A stretch of DNA of 64,000 nucleotides from Roseateles chitinivorans (GCF_002761755.1 NZ_PEOG01000020.1:28885-92884), one strand, 5' to 3'. Shown: positions 8,382-19,287, numbered from the stretch's first letter. Made by a program: numbers and translations. Notes: generated by a model not told the origin, from the sequence alone.

Positions 8382-10766
8382 TCAGGAATCAGGAGAGAGG
8401 GAATCGGCGGCACGAGGCGCCGCTGCGCCGCCGGACGGGAGGGGATCGAGGGCGTCGGCGTCGACCGCCGCCGTGCTGCCGGGGGGGGATTGAGCCTCCT
8501 GCATCGCGCGCGTCGGCAGGGTGAAGCTGAAGCGCGCGCCGCGCTCCGGCTCGCCCCAGGCGTCGACCTGGCCGCCATGCCGCTCGACGATCCGCCGCAC
8601 GCTGGCCAGGCCGATGCCGGTGCCCTCGAAGCTCTCGCTCTGGTGCAGCCGCTGGAACACGCCGAACAGCTTGCCGACGTACTTCATCTGGAAGCCCACG
8701 CCGTTGTCGGCGATGCTCAGGCCCACGCCGGTCTCGTCCTCGATGGCGGTGATCTCGATGCGCGCCAGCTCGCGCGGCCGGGTGTACTTGACCGCGTTGG
8801 CCACCAGGTTGCGGATCGCCACCTGCAGCAGCACCGGGTCGCCCCAGAGCCGCGGCAGCGGGCGCTGGATCACCCATTCGATGCGGCGATCCTTGTTCAT
8901 CGCGTTCTGCTCGGCCACCAGGTCGTCGATCAAGGGACCGGTATGGATGGACGCATGCTTGATCGCCGAGCGTCCCATCCGCGAGAAGTCCAGCAGCGCG
9001 TCCACGAGCTGGCCGGCGTGGGCGGAGGCCTCCTTCACATGCGCGAGGTAGCGCTGCGAGCGCGCCGACAGCGACTGGCCCTCCATCTCCAGCACCAGGT
9101 CGACGAAGCCCGCGATGTGACGCATCGGCGCGCGCAGGTCATGCGACACCGTGTACGAGAAGGCTTCCAGCTCCTTGTTCACGCGGCCGAGTTCCATCGC
9201 GACCTCGGCCATCTCCTCGGCGCGGCGCAGCACCACGCCGATCAACGCCTGCCGCAACTCCTGCACCGCGTGCACTTCGCCCGACGTCCAGGGCAGGGAC
9301 CGGCCGCCGACCTGTTCCTTCCAGCTCGAGAAGCTGCGCCGCGGATGCAGCCGCGCATCGCCGTCCGTCGCCGGCGTCTTGCGGGGGTTGCCGGCCCAGA
9401 CCACGGTCTGCACGATCTCCGGGCGGAACCAGACGATGTGGTGGCGATGCAGCCGGGAGATGGAGATCGCCAGCAGGCCGGCGGTGCCTGCCAGCGCCCC
9501 GGCCAGCGATGGCGGCGTGTCCTGCGCCAGCCGGTCGCTGTGCCAGACCGGATCGACGCGGTTGGCCAGCCACTGGCCGAGCGCCAGCAGCGTCTCGCGG
9601 TCCGGGGTCTCGCCGACCGACCAGCAGCTGTCGTTCAGGATCACCGCCGCGCCGGTGGCGCGGCCCAGTCGCAGCAGCGGCCCCGGTTCCTCGACCAGGC
9701 GCTGCAGCGTCGCATCGCTGTCCGACAGGTGCGCGACGATCGCCAGCGTCAACTGGCGCAGGCGCAGCTGCTCGGTGACCTGCTCGTTTTCTTCCTTCGC
9801 CTCGATCTGCAGTGACAGCAGTTGCCCCAGGTGCTCGCAGGCCATGCGCGTCTGCCAGGACAGCTGGCGCGGCGCATGGTCATGACAGGACACCAGCCCC
9901 CACAGCCGCCCGCGCACGATGATGGACACCGACATCGACGCCAGCGTCCGCATGTTGCGCATGTACTCGAGATGGACCGGCGACACGCTGCGCAGCGCGG
10001 CTTGCGACATGTCCAGCGCCGTGCCGTCTCGGCCGTCGACGAAGCGCACCGGCACCGGTTGGTAATGGGCGTCGGCGATCAGGCGGATGTGATTGATGCG
10101 GTAGAGCTCGCGCGCTTGAGGCGGAATGTCCGAGGCCGGGAAGCGGTGGCCGGCATAAGCGTCGTAACCGCCGTCGAGCGCTTCGGCGAGCACCTCGCCA
10201 TGGCCTTCGGCGTCGAAGCGGTAGGCCAGGCAGCGGCCGAAGCCGGTCAGGCGCTTCATCTCCGCGACCACCACCCGGCAGAGCTCGTCCACCGCGGCGG
10301 TGCGCTGCATCATCGGCACCAGGTGCCGGGCCAGGCTGTAGATCGGCGCCCGGTTGCCGCTGTCCTCGACGTCGGGCTCGAGCTCGAAATAGGCGCGCTC
10401 GCCGAGCCGGTGGCCCGACACATGCAGGCGGCGCCCGCCGATCACCAGCGTGCCGCAGGACACCGGGCCCTCGCCGTCGACCCAGGCATGGCGGGCCGGA
10501 CGCACCGGATCGAGCGCGCCCTCGATCCGCGCCGGCAGCAGGTCGGCCGAATCCGGCAGCAACGCGCGCCAGTTCTCGCTGTAGGCAACCAGGGCGCCGT
10601 CGCGCCAGTCGACCGCCGCCAGCCAGCCGTGGGGCTGTATCGCGCCGGGGATGCGGATCGGCTCGCTCGCGCACTGCGCGATCTGGCGGTCGATCGACGT
10701 CGGCGTCGATGTCGATGTCGTCGTTGGCGACAGGGCGGGGGTCATGGCGGCGCCGTCCGCGTTCAT
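8382..10766 (-). CDS. bphP: Bacteriophytochrome histidine kinase (PAS-GAF-PHY-HisKA-HATPase)
   Basis: A 794-residue red/far-red photoreceptor. Cys32 in IAQCASEPIRIPGAIQPHG is the conserved N-terminal cysteine that binds biliverdin. The GAF domain carries FPASDIPPQARELY and SPVHLEYMRNM, both chromophore-pocket motifs. The PHY domain includes the tongue (HPRRSFSSWKE, about residue 480). The kinase half has YTVSHDLRAPMRHI (phospho-His, about 545) and the ATP-binding GTGIGLASVRRIV. No transmembrane segment is seen, so it is cytosolic. Its ATG overlaps the bphO stop (ATGA), coupling chromophore supply to apoprotein. Whether it is a classical or bathy type cannot be read from sequence alone. Confidence 0.96.
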   Translation of the reverse strand: MNADGAAMTPALSPTTTSTSTPTSIDRQIAQCASEPIRIPGAIQPHGWLAAVDWRDGALVAYSENWRALLPDSADLLPARIEGALDPVRPARHAWVDGEGPVSCGTLVIGGRRLHVSGHRLGERAYFELEPDVEDSGNRAPIYSLARHLVPMMQRTAAVDELCRVVVAEMKRLTGFGRCLAYRFDAEGHGEVLAEALDGGYDAYAGHRFPASDIPPQARELYRINHIRLIADAHYQPVPVRFVDGRDGTALDMSQAALRSVSPVHLEYMRNMRTLASMSVSIIVRGRLWGLVSCHDHAPRQLSWQTRMACEHLGQLLSLQIEAKEENEQVTEQLRLRQLTLAIVAHLSDSDATLQRLVEEPGPLLRLGRATGAAVILNDSCWSVGETPDRETLLALGQWLANRVDPVWHSDRLAQDTPPSLAGALAGTAGLLAISISRLHRHHIVWFRPEIVQTVVWAGNPRKTPATDGDARLHPRRSFSSWKEQVGGRSLPWTSGEVHAVQELRQALIGVVLRRAEEMAEVAMELGRVNKELEAFSYTVSHDLRAPMRHIAGFVDLVLEMEGQSLSARSQRYLAHVKEASAHAGQLVDALLDFSRMGRSAIKHASIHTGPLIDDLVAEQNAMNKDRRIEWVIQRPLPRLWGDPVLLQVAIRNLVANAVKYTRPRELARIEITAIEDETGVGLSIADNGVGFQMKYVGKLFGVFQRLHQSESFEGTGIGLASVRRIVERHGGQVDAWGEPERGARFSFTLPTRAMQEAQSPPGSTAAVDADALDPLPSGGAAAPRAADSLSPDS

Positions 10767-11443
10767 CGCGCAGTCGCGCCGGCGGCGCCCGTGTCCGGTG
10801 ATGTGGCCGTTGCGGTCGGCAGGTCCGATGCCGCGTGGCCGACCGGCGCGAAGGTCTCGATCAGCGCCTGGAAGGTCTGGACGGCCGCTCGGCAGGCGGC
10901 GGCCCGGTCCGCCTCATCGGCGCCGGCCTGCGCCTCGGCAAGCTGGCGGAATTCCCGCCACATCGCTCCGGTGCGGGCGCCGAAGCCGTGGAAGTAGGCG
11001 GTCCCGTGTTCCGGGGTCAGGCCGTGCCGGGCCTGCAGCATCGGCGTCAAGACCTGGCCCCCGAGCGCGGAGCCCTCGAGCACATACAGCGAGCCGAGCG
11101 CCGCCGCCGGGGTGTCCAGCCGCAGCCGGTGCTGCGAGGCCCGCGCCGCGGCCCGCATCGCGGGGTCGTCCGGCAGCGCCAGGGCCGTCAGGTCGCGTGC
11201 GGCGAACGGGGCGCGCCTGCGGGCGTCGAACCATGGCCGCAGCGACTCGGGCAGCGCATGGCGCACGCGCTGCTCCCACAACTGGAGGAACTCATGGAAG
11301 CCGCGCAGGATGCGGCCGTAGCGCGCGAGCGGCATCGGCGCCCCCAGCCGGAGCAGCGCCTCGATCTCGTCGTGCAGGGGAGCGGTGCAGCGGCGCAGGC
11401 GGGGCAGCAACTCAGTGGCGATCGGGGCGTCGGTTGTCGTCAT
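10763..11443 (-). CDS. bphO: Biliverdin-producing heme oxygenase
   Basis: A 226-residue heme oxygenase of the BphO type, which opens heme to biliverdin, the bacteriophytochrome chromophore. His24 in TAPLHDEIEALL is the likely proximal heme ligand, and YVLEGSALGGQVL (about residue 127) is the distal-helix glycine motif. I chose ATG 11443 because heme oxygenase homology starts with LLPRLRRCTAPLH and the 100 upstream in-frame codons look non-coding. It is the first gene of the four-gene light-sensing operon and is divergent from a receiver-domain gene across 294 bp, where no clear promoter could be picked out. Confidence 0.93.
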   Translation of the reverse strand: MTTTDAPIATELLPRLRRCTAPLHDEIEALLRLGAPMPLARYGRILRGFHEFLQLWEQRVRHALPESLRPWFDARRRAPFAARDLTALALPDDPAMRAAARASQHRLRLDTPAAALGSLYVLEGSALGGQVLTPMLQARHGLTPEHGTAYFHGFGARTGAMWREFRQLAEAQAGADEADRAAACRAAVQTFQALIETFAPVGHAASDLPTATATSPDTGAAGATAR

Positions 11444-11737
11444 GGAACTCGGCGGGCAGGCGGGCGCTCGGACGGCAGGGACGGCGGCAGGGCCGGACCC
11501 GGCCGCGAAGCCGCGGATTATGGGCAGAAAGGCGCAGGGCAAAGATCCGTCCCGGCCCCCCGCGTGCGCGCGACCCCCCCATCCCGGTGGTTGCCCGCAC
11601 GGCCGTTCGTTCCTCGGTGCGGCGCGGAGTGCGGGGGAACGGGAATTGCCATGGAGGCCCCATGCCCGCCCGCCGAGCGTCGCTCTCCGGCGCGCCGGCG
11701 GAACTTCCCCCTTGGACCTCTTGCCGCAGGGATTGCC

Positions 11738-12112
11738 ATGCAACCGTACGCCGTCATCGTCGACGACAACCTCGAATCCAGCGAGACGCTGGCCATCCTG
11801 CTGGAACTGGAGGGCTACACCGCCGCCACCGCCGCGACCCTGGCGGAGGCGCGGGCCCGCATCGCCGCGCGCCGCCCGGACGCGCTGATCCTGGACCGCG
11901 CGCTGCCGGACGGGCAGGGCATGGATTTCGTCAGCGAGGCGCTCAGCGCCGGGCCGATGACGGTCGTCATGCTCACCGGCACCTCCGATCCGGGGGACGC
12001 GGCCGAGGCGATCCGACGCGGCGCGAGCGCCTATCTCGTCAAGCCGGCCACCATCCAGCAGCTCAAGGCGGTGCTGGACAAGGCGCAGCAGGCGGCCAGG
12101 CAGGCCGCCTGA
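11738..12112 (+). CDS. Single-domain response regulator
   Basis: A 124-residue CheY-like receiver. The acidic pair is in [11 protein letters not shown], the phospho-acceptor Asp in [11 protein letters not shown], the Thr in VVMLTGTSD and the Lys in AYLVKPA. No output domain follows. I start it at ATG 11738 because the receiver fold begins immediately; an in-frame upstream start would add a non-homologous proline- and arginine-rich leader. It is divergent from bphO and convergent with the DctD-like regulator (12-bp gap). Its position suggests a second receiver for the light pathway, but the cognate kinase is not established. Confidence 0.88.
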   Translation: MQPYAVIVDDNLESSETLAILLELEGYTAATAATLAEARARIAARRPDALILDRALPDGQGMDFVSEALSAGPMTVVMLTGTSDPGDAAEAIRRGASAYLVKPATIQQLKAVLDKAQQAARQAA

Positions 12113-12124
12113 CCGGGGACGGCT

Positions 12125-13457
<1,333 letters not shown>

Positions 13458-13465
<8 letters not shown>

Positions 13466-15350
13466 ACTGACCCTCCTCGGCCTGCCAGGTGTCGACCTCC
13501 AGGTCGAATTCGAAACTCATGCCCTGGTCCAGCCGGTGCGCCCGCAGCGCGCCGCCGAACTCGTGGACGATCTTGGACGAGATCACCAGTCCCAGCCCCA
13601 GGCCTTCGCCGGCGGGCTTGGTGGTGAAGAACGGCTCGAACAGCCGCGGCAGCAGCGCCTCGCTCAGGCCCGGTCCGGTGTCCTGCACCTGCACCAGCAC
13701 CCGCCGGCCGTCCTCCGCCGGCACCGCGGCCACGCGCAGGCGGCGCGGGTCCCCGGGGCCGTCGGGCGGCGGCTCCGACGCGATCGCGTCGATGCCGTTG
13801 CCCAGCAGGTTCACCAGCACCTGCTCGAGCCGGTTGGACTCGGCGCTGACCCTCAGCCCGGGCGGCACGTCGACCTCCACCGGCAGGTCCAGCGCGCGGG
13901 TGCGGTGCTCCAGCAGCAGCCGCGCGTTGTTCACGCAGGCCAGCAGCGACACGGCCGTGCGCGCCGGCTCCGCCTTGCGGGCGAAGCTCTTGAGCTGGCG
14001 GGTGATCTGGCCCATGCGTTCGACCATGTCGTCCATCGTCTGCAGGTTGTCCGCGACCGCTTGCAGGCGGCCGGCCTCCAGCAGCCGTTGCGAATTCCGT
14101 GCCAGCGCGCGCAGGGCGGTCAGCGGCTGGTTCACTTCATGCGACAGGCCGGCCGACATCTGCCCCAGCACCGCCAGCTTGCTGGTCTGCAGCAGCTCGC
14201 CCTCGGCCTGGCGGCGCTGCGCGATCTGCTCGAGCAGTTCCTCGTTGATCTGGCGGAGTTCCGCCGTGCGTTCATCGACGATGCGCTCCAGCTGCGCATG
14301 CGCGTTCTGCAATTCGGTCTTCGCATGGAAGAGCTGCCGCAGCGCGCGCCGGCGCGACGCGAGGTACAGCAGCAGCATCCCGATCGCCGCGCCGAAGGCC
14401 GCGCCGCTCCAGGCCGCCAGCCGCGCCTGGCGCCGCACCTCGGACAGGTCGGACAGCGCCAGCAGCCGCAAGCCCAGCGGCAGCAGCTGGCGCTCCTGCG
14501 CCAGCAGCGTCGTGCTGGCGGGGGCCGGCGCCCGCACCAGCAGGCTGTTGTAGGCCTCCAGCGCGCCGGGCAGACCCAGGTCCGGACCGACGCGCGGATA
14601 GCGCGCGCTGGCCTGCAGCCGGTCGCGCTCGGACGCGTCGGCGCGGTTGAGCACCGCATAGCGCCAGTCCTCGACCGAGCTCATGATCACCACGCCCTGG
14701 TCATCGGAGACCAGGATGCGCTCTCCCTGCGAGCGCAGCCCCAGGTCGACCCAGGTCGATTCCAGCGGCGCCAGGTTCAGCTTGACCACGATCACGCCCT
14801 GCAGCTGCTGGTTGCGGCGCAGCGGATGCAGCAGGAAGAAGTTGGTCGAACCGCTCAGCCCCGCCTGACCCGCGTCGGAGGCGAAGAAGTGGTGGCGGTC
14901 CTGCTCGATGGCCTGCTGCAGGCGCAGCGGCGGCGTCAGCGGTTCGCTGGAGGCGAGCACGCGGCCCTCGGGGTCGGCGACGAAGATCTGCGTCGTGCCC
15001 GCGCGCACGTTCACCCGCGCCAGCACCAGGCTGGCCGACTTGCGCAGCGCCTCGTCGTCGGGATGCTCGACCAGCTGGGTGACGTCGCTGTCGATGGCCA
15101 GCAGGCTGGGCAGGTAGGCATGGCGGCCCAGCTCGGTCTGCAGGTTGGAGGCGTAGAGCTCCAGCCGCTCGGTGGCCAGGGCGCTGAGCTGGTCGAGGCT
15201 GGCGCGCTCGCTGAGGCGGTGGCCCAGCAGCAGCCCCAGCAGCATCAGCACGCCGGTCAGATAGAGATAGAAGGTCGGCCGGCCCAGGAAGTGCGCCAGC
15301 CGCTGGCGGGCGGAGGAGGTGGCGAAGGAGGAGGTGACGACCGGTTCCAT
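13458..15350 (-). CDS. Membrane sensor histidine kinase, DctB-like
   Basis: A 630-residue sensor kinase. A first membrane helix (about residues 28-46, YLYLTGVLMLLGLLLG) is followed by a periplasmic double-Cache-like sensor domain (to about 295), a second helix (WSGAAFGAAIGMLLLYLAS), a coiled coil (ELQNAHAQLERIVDERTAE), HisKA with MSAGLSHEVNQPLTALRAL, and HATPase with GLGLGLVISSKIVHEFGG. This layout matches DctB. I chose ATG 15350 because the upstream in-frame codons cover the intergenic promoter region. It is co-transcribed with the DctD-like regulator and divergent from livH, so a transported solute, perhaps an amino acid or organic acid, is a plausible signal. Confidence 0.9.
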
Positions 15351-15459
15351 GGGAGACGAAAAATCGCCGCCCAGTGTGCCCAAGTTGGCGCGCGCCTTGC
15401 ACCCGGCGCACCGGCTTTTTTGTGACTGGCGAGGATTCGCCCGGCTGGCTAGGCGGTTT

Positions 15460-15475
15460 GTGCGGATTTCCGCAC
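15460..15475. promoter_or_regulatory. Palindrome, candidate upstream activator site for the liv promoter
   Basis: Perfect inverted repeat GTGCGGA (15460-15466), TT, TCCGCAC (15469-15475). It is centred about 100 bp upstream of the -24 element, where NtrC/DctD-type activators normally bind. A related short palindrome GTGCGCAC lies at 15515-15522. The binding protein is inferred to be the adjacent DctD-like regulator. Confidence 0.6.
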
Positions 15476-15563
15476 TTCGTTGCGTCGCCGAGACTGGGGA
15501 GACACGCCCGGCGGGTGCGCACAGGGGCGCCCGCGTCGGTGAATACCCTTGAAACGGACGGAT

Positions 15564-15579
15564 TGGCACGCGGGTTGCA
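15564..15579 (+). promoter_or_regulatory. Sigma-54 (-24/-12) promoter of livHMGF
   Basis: TGGCACG (15564-15570), four bases, TTGCA (15575-15579): an essentially perfect match to the sigma-54 consensus TGGCACG-N4-TTGCW, with the extra T at 15563. The predicted start of transcription is near 15590, about 44 bp before the livH ATG. Its orientation fits livH only. Confidence 0.85.
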
Positions 15580-15633
15580 CCCGCAAGCGCCGTCACGCGG
15601 CGCGAGCCGTGTCCAACAACATGCTGGGGCCTT

Positions 15634-16557
15634 ATGGAGATACTTTTTCAGCAGATCATCAACGGGCTGGTGCTCGGGAGCATGTATGCCCTCGTCGCGC
15701 TGGGCTACACGATGGTTTACGGGATCATCAACCTCATCAACTTCGCGCACGGCGAGGTGCTGATGGCAGGCGCCCTGGTGAGCTGGACCGTCGTCACGGC
15801 GCTGGCCGGCCTGGGCCTGCCGGGCTGGCTGCTGATGATCATCGCGCTGGCCTGTGCGATCGTCGTCTGCACGCTGCTCAACTTCGCGATCGAGAAGATC
15901 GCCTACCGGCCGCTGCGCAACGCGCCCAGACTCGCGCCGCTGATCACCGCCATGGGCATGTCGCTGCTGCTGCAGACGCTGGCCATGATCATCTGGAAAC
16001 CCAATCCCAAGCCCTTCCCGCAGCTGCTGCCCACCGATCCGATCCAGATCGGCGGCGCGGTGATCACGGTGACGCAGGTGCTGATCCTGGTCACCACGGT
16101 CGTGATCCTGGGTGGCCTGCTGTTCCTGGTGAACCACACCAAGATGGGACGCGCGATGCGCGCCACCGCCGAGAACCCGCGGGTGGCCGCGCTGATGGGC
16201 GTCAAGCCTGACGCGGTCATCTCGCTGACCTTCATCATCGGCGCCGCGCTGGCCGCGGTGGCCGGCCTGATGTGGGCGGCCAACTACGGCACCGTGCAGC
16301 ACTCGATGGGCTTCATGCCCGGGCTGAAGGCCTTCACCGCCGCGGTGCTGGGCGGCATCGGCAACCTCGCCGGCGCGATGGTCGGCGGCGTGCTGCTGGG
16401 CCTGATCGAAGCCATCGGCGCCGGCTACCTCGGCGACCTGACCGGCGGCGTGCTGGGCAGCCATTACGCCGACATCTTCGCCTTCATCGCGCTGATCCTG
16501 GTGCTGACGCTGCGTCCGTCGGGCCTGCTGGGCGAACGCGTCGCCGATCGCGCCTGA
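15634..16557 (+). CDS. livH: Branched-chain amino acid ABC transporter permease LivH
   Basis: A 307-residue inner-membrane permease of the LivH family, about eight hydrophobic helices. The N-terminus (FQQIINGLVLGSMYALVALGYTMVYGIINLINFAHGE) is the family signature, and GLKAFTAAVLGGIGNLAGAMVGG near residue 230 is the coupling region facing the ATPases. It forms the channel with LivM. It is the first gene of the liv operon, read from the sigma-54 promoter, 10 bp ahead of livM. No periplasmic binding-protein gene is in this operon, so substrate specificity is set by a protein encoded elsewhere. Confidence 0.95.
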   Translation: MEILFQQIINGLVLGSMYALVALGYTMVYGIINLINFAHGEVLMAGALVSWTVVTALAGLGLPGWLLMIIALACAIVVCTLLNFAIEKIAYRPLRNAPRLAPLITAMGMSLLLQTLAMIIWKPNPKPFPQLLPTDPIQIGGAVITVTQVLILVTTVVILGGLLFLVNHTKMGRAMRATAENPRVAALMGVKPDAVISLTFIIGAALAAVAGLMWAANYGTVQHSMGFMPGLKAFTAAVLGGIGNLAGAMVGGVLLGLIEAIGAGYLGDLTGGVLGSHYADIFAFIALILVLTLRPSGLLGERVADRA

Positions 16558-16567
16558 GGAGCCTCAC

Positions 16568-17692
16568 ATGCACAACAAATCCAAGCTGATCACCTTCCTG
16601 ATCGCCGGCGTGCTGCTGCTGGTGCTGCCGCTGTTCGCGCAGTCCTTCGGCAACGGGCCGGTGCGCATCATCGACCTGGCGCTGCTGTACGTGCTGCTGG
16701 CGCTGGGCCTGAACATCGTCGTGGGCTATGCCGGCCTGCTGGACCTGGGCTACGTCGCGTTCTACGCGGTGGGTGCCTATCTCTTCGCGCTGCTCAACAG
16801 CCCGCACCTGGCGGAGAACTTCGAGCACATCGCCGCGGCCTTCCCCAACGGGCTGCATCTGCCGCTGCTGCTGGCGATCGCGCTGGCGGCGCTGCTGGCG
16901 GGGCTGTTCGGCGTGTTGCTGGGTGCGCCGACGCTGAAGCTGCGCGGCGACTACCTGGCCATCGTGACGCTGGGCTTCGGCGAGATCATCCGGGTGTTCC
17001 TGAACAACATGGAGTACCCGCTGAACATCACCAACGGCCCGCGCGGCATCGGCCAGATCGACGGCGTGCACTTCCTGGGCTTCCAGTTCAGCCAGAACCA
17101 CACCTTCTTCGGGATCGAGGTCAACTCGGTGTCGATGTACTACTACCTGTTCCTGGCGCTGGTGATCGCTTCGGTGGTGATCTGCTACCGGCTCGAGAAC
17201 TCCCGCATCGGCCGCGCCTGGATGGCCATCCGCGAGGACGAGATCGCCGCCAAGGCCATGGGCATCAACACCCGCAACATGAAGCTGCTGGCCTTCGGCA
17301 TGGGCGCGACCTTCGGCGGCGTGGCCGGCTCGATGTTCGGCGCGTTCCAGGGCTTCGTCTCGCCGGAATCGTTCAGCCTGCAGGAGTCGGTGATGATCGT
17401 CGCGATGGTCGTGCTGGGCGGCATCGGCCACATCCCGGGCGTGATCCTGGGCGCGCTGCTGCTGGCCGCGCTGCCGGAAGTGCTGCGCTACGTGGCCGGT
17501 CCGCTGCAGGAGATGACCGACGGCCGCCTGGACGCGGCCATCCTGCGCCAGCTGCTGATCGCGCTGGCGATGATCGTGATCATGCTCATGCGTCCGCGCG
17601 GCCTGTGGCCGTCGCCGGAGCACGGCAAGTCGCGGCCGCTGCCCCCGGGGGCACAGCCGCCCGCGAACACCGGCAGCGCCATCAACGCCTGA
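16568..17692 (+). CDS. livM: Branched-chain amino acid ABC transporter permease LivM
   Basis: A 374-residue permease, partner of LivH. Hydrophobic helices start at about residue 10. The family motifs are LGLNIVVGYAGLLDLGYVAFYAVGAY (about 43-68), TLKLRGDYLAIVTLGFGEIIR (about 125), and GRAWMAIREDEIAAKAMGI (about 217), the cytosolic coupling helix. The C-terminal 25 residues are proline-rich and outside the fold. AGGAG lies upstream of the ATG, in the 10-bp gap after livH. Confidence 0.95.
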   Translation: MHNKSKLITFLIAGVLLLVLPLFAQSFGNGPVRIIDLALLYVLLALGLNIVVGYAGLLDLGYVAFYAVGAYLFALLNSPHLAENFEHIAAAFPNGLHLPLLLAIALAALLAGLFGVLLGAPTLKLRGDYLAIVTLGFGEIIRVFLNNMEYPLNITNGPRGIGQIDGVHFLGFQFSQNHTFFGIEVNSVSMYYYLFLALVIASVVICYRLENSRIGRAWMAIREDEIAAKAMGINTRNMKLLAFGMGATFGGVAGSMFGAFQGFVSPESFSLQESVMIVAMVVLGGIGHIPGVILGALLLAALPEVLRYVAGPLQEMTDGRLDAAILRQLLIALAMIVIMLMRPRGLWPSPEHGKSRPLPPGAQPPANTGSAINA

Positions 17693-17714
17693 TCCGTGCC
17701 AGGAGCCAGAAAGA

Positions 17715-18506
17715 ATGACTGAAACCGTACTGAAAGTGGCCGGCGCGTCCAAGCGCTTCGGCGGCCTGCAGGCGCTGTCGGATGTGGGCATCGAGATCAA
17801 GAAGGGCCAGGTCTATGGCCTGATCGGTCCCAACGGCGCCGGCAAGACGACCTTCTTCAATGTGATCACCGGCCTGTACGTGCCCGATGGCGGCACCTTC
17901 GAGCTGGGTGGCCAGGCCTACAAGCCGCAGGCCGTGCACCAGGTGGCAAAGACCGGCATCGCGCGCACCTTCCAGAACATCCGGCTGTTCGCCGAGATGA
18001 CCGCGCTGGAGAACGTGATGGTCGGCCGCCATGTGCGCACCCATTCGGGCCTGATGGGCGCCGTGTTCCGCACGCCCGGCTTCAAGAAGGAAGAGGCCGA
18101 GATCACCGCCCGCGCCCGCGAACTGCTGGCCTATGTCGGCATCGAGCGTCACGCCGACTTCAAGGCCCGCACGCTGTCCTACGGCGACCAGCGCCGGCTG
18201 GAGATCGCCCGCGCCCTGGCGACCGATCCCAAGCTGATCGCGCTGGACGAGCCCGCCGCGGGCATGAACGCGACCGAGAAGGTCGTGCTGCGCGAGCTGA
18301 TCGACCGCATCCGCAACGATGGCCGCACGATCCTGCTGATCGAGCACGACGTGAAGCTGGTGATGGGCCTGTGCGACCGCGTCACGGTGCTGGACTACGG
18401 CAAGCAGATCGCCGAGGGCACGCCCGCCGAGGTGCAGCGCAACCCGAAGGTCATCGAGGCCTACCTGGGCGCCCATGCGGCGCACGACGCCCACGCGGCG
18501 CCCTGA
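17715..18506 (+). CDS. livG: Branched-chain amino acid ABC transporter ATPase LivG
   Basis: A 263-residue ATPase. Walker A is GPNGAGKTT (about residue 38), the signature is LSYGDQRRLEIARAL, Walker B is LIALDEPAAGMN, and the H-loop is LIEHDVKLVMG. The LivG-specific segment between Walker A and signature (ARTFQNIRLFAEMTALENVMVG) is present. The C-terminus ends in a His/Ala tail (GAHAAHDAHAAP). It follows livM by 22 bp with AGGAG upstream and forms the ATPase dimer with LivF. Confidence 0.96.
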   Translation: MTETVLKVAGASKRFGGLQALSDVGIEIKKGQVYGLIGPNGAGKTTFFNVITGLYVPDGGTFELGGQAYKPQAVHQVAKTGIARTFQNIRLFAEMTALENVMVGRHVRTHSGLMGAVFRTPGFKKEEAEITARARELLAYVGIERHADFKARTLSYGDQRRLEIARALATDPKLIALDEPAAGMNATEKVVLRELIDRIRNDGRTILLIEHDVKLVMGLCDRVTVLDYGKQIAEGTPAEVQRNPKVIEAYLGAHAAHDAHAAP

Positions 18507-18531
18507 TCGACCGACGAAAGAGATCGAAAAG

Positions 18532-19248
18532 ATGGCAGACAACATCCTCCTCCAGGTCGAGGGCCTCAAGGTCGCGTACGGCGGGATCCAGGCGGTCAAG
18601 GGCGTGGACTTCGACGTGCGCCAGGGCGAGCTGGTCTCGCTGATCGGCGCCAACGGCGCGGGCAAGACCACGACGCTCAAGGCCATCACCGGCCTGCAGC
18701 CGCTGGCGGTCGGCGACGTCAAGTTCATGGGCCAGTCCATCAAGGGCCAGGGCGCATGGAACCTGGCCAAGCAGGGCCTGGTGATGGTCCCGGAAGGCCG
18801 TGGCACGTTCACGCGCATGACCATCACCGAGAACCTGCAGATGGGCGCGTTCATCCGCAACGACAACGAGATCCAGGCCGACATCGAGAAGGTCTTCGGC
18901 CTGTTCCCGCGGCTGAAGGAGCGTCGCAACCAGCTCGCCGGCACGATGTCCGGCGGCGAGCAGCAGATGCTGGCGATGGGCCGCGCGCTGATGGCGCGTC
19001 CCAAGCTGCTGCTGCTGGACGAGCCGTCGATGGGCCTGTCGCCGATCATGGTCGACAAGATCTTCGAGGTGGTGAACGACATCCACCAGCAGGGCGTGAC
19101 GGTGCTGCTGGTGGAGCAGAACGCCAGCCGCGCGCTGGAACTGGCCACCCGCGGCTATGTGATGGAGTCGGGCGCGATCACGATGAAGGGCGACGGCAAG
19201 GCGCTGCTCAACGATCCGAAGGTGCGCGCCGCCTACCTCGGCGAGTGA
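18532..19248 (+). CDS. livF: Branched-chain amino acid ABC transporter ATPase LivF
   Basis: A 238-residue ATPase, the last gene of the liv operon. Walker A is GANGAGKTTTLKAITG, the signature MSGGEQQMLAMGRALM, Walker B LLLLDEPSMGLSP, and the H-loop LVEQNASRAL, the LivF form with Gln. The start at ATG 18532 (MADNILLQVEGL) is preferred over an in-frame start inside livG, because homology begins there and the intervening gap is only 25 bp. A strong terminator follows about 40 bp later. Confidence 0.96.
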   Translation: MADNILLQVEGLKVAYGGIQAVKGVDFDVRQGELVSLIGANGAGKTTTLKAITGLQPLAVGDVKFMGQSIKGQGAWNLAKQGLVMVPEGRGTFTRMTITENLQMGAFIRNDNEIQADIEKVFGLFPRLKERRNQLAGTMSGGEQQMLAMGRALMARPKLLLLDEPSMGLSPIMVDKIFEVVNDIHQQGVTVLLVEQNASRALELATRGYVMESGAITMKGDGKALLNDPKVRAAYLGE

Positions 19249-19287
19249 ACGGCATCGCGGCGAGCCCGTCTCGCCGCCATCAACGGC

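Noticed and set aside
15515..15522. GTGCGCAC as a second activator site
   Set aside because: An 8-bp palindrome in GC-rich DNA is likely by chance; it is mentioned only beside the longer site.
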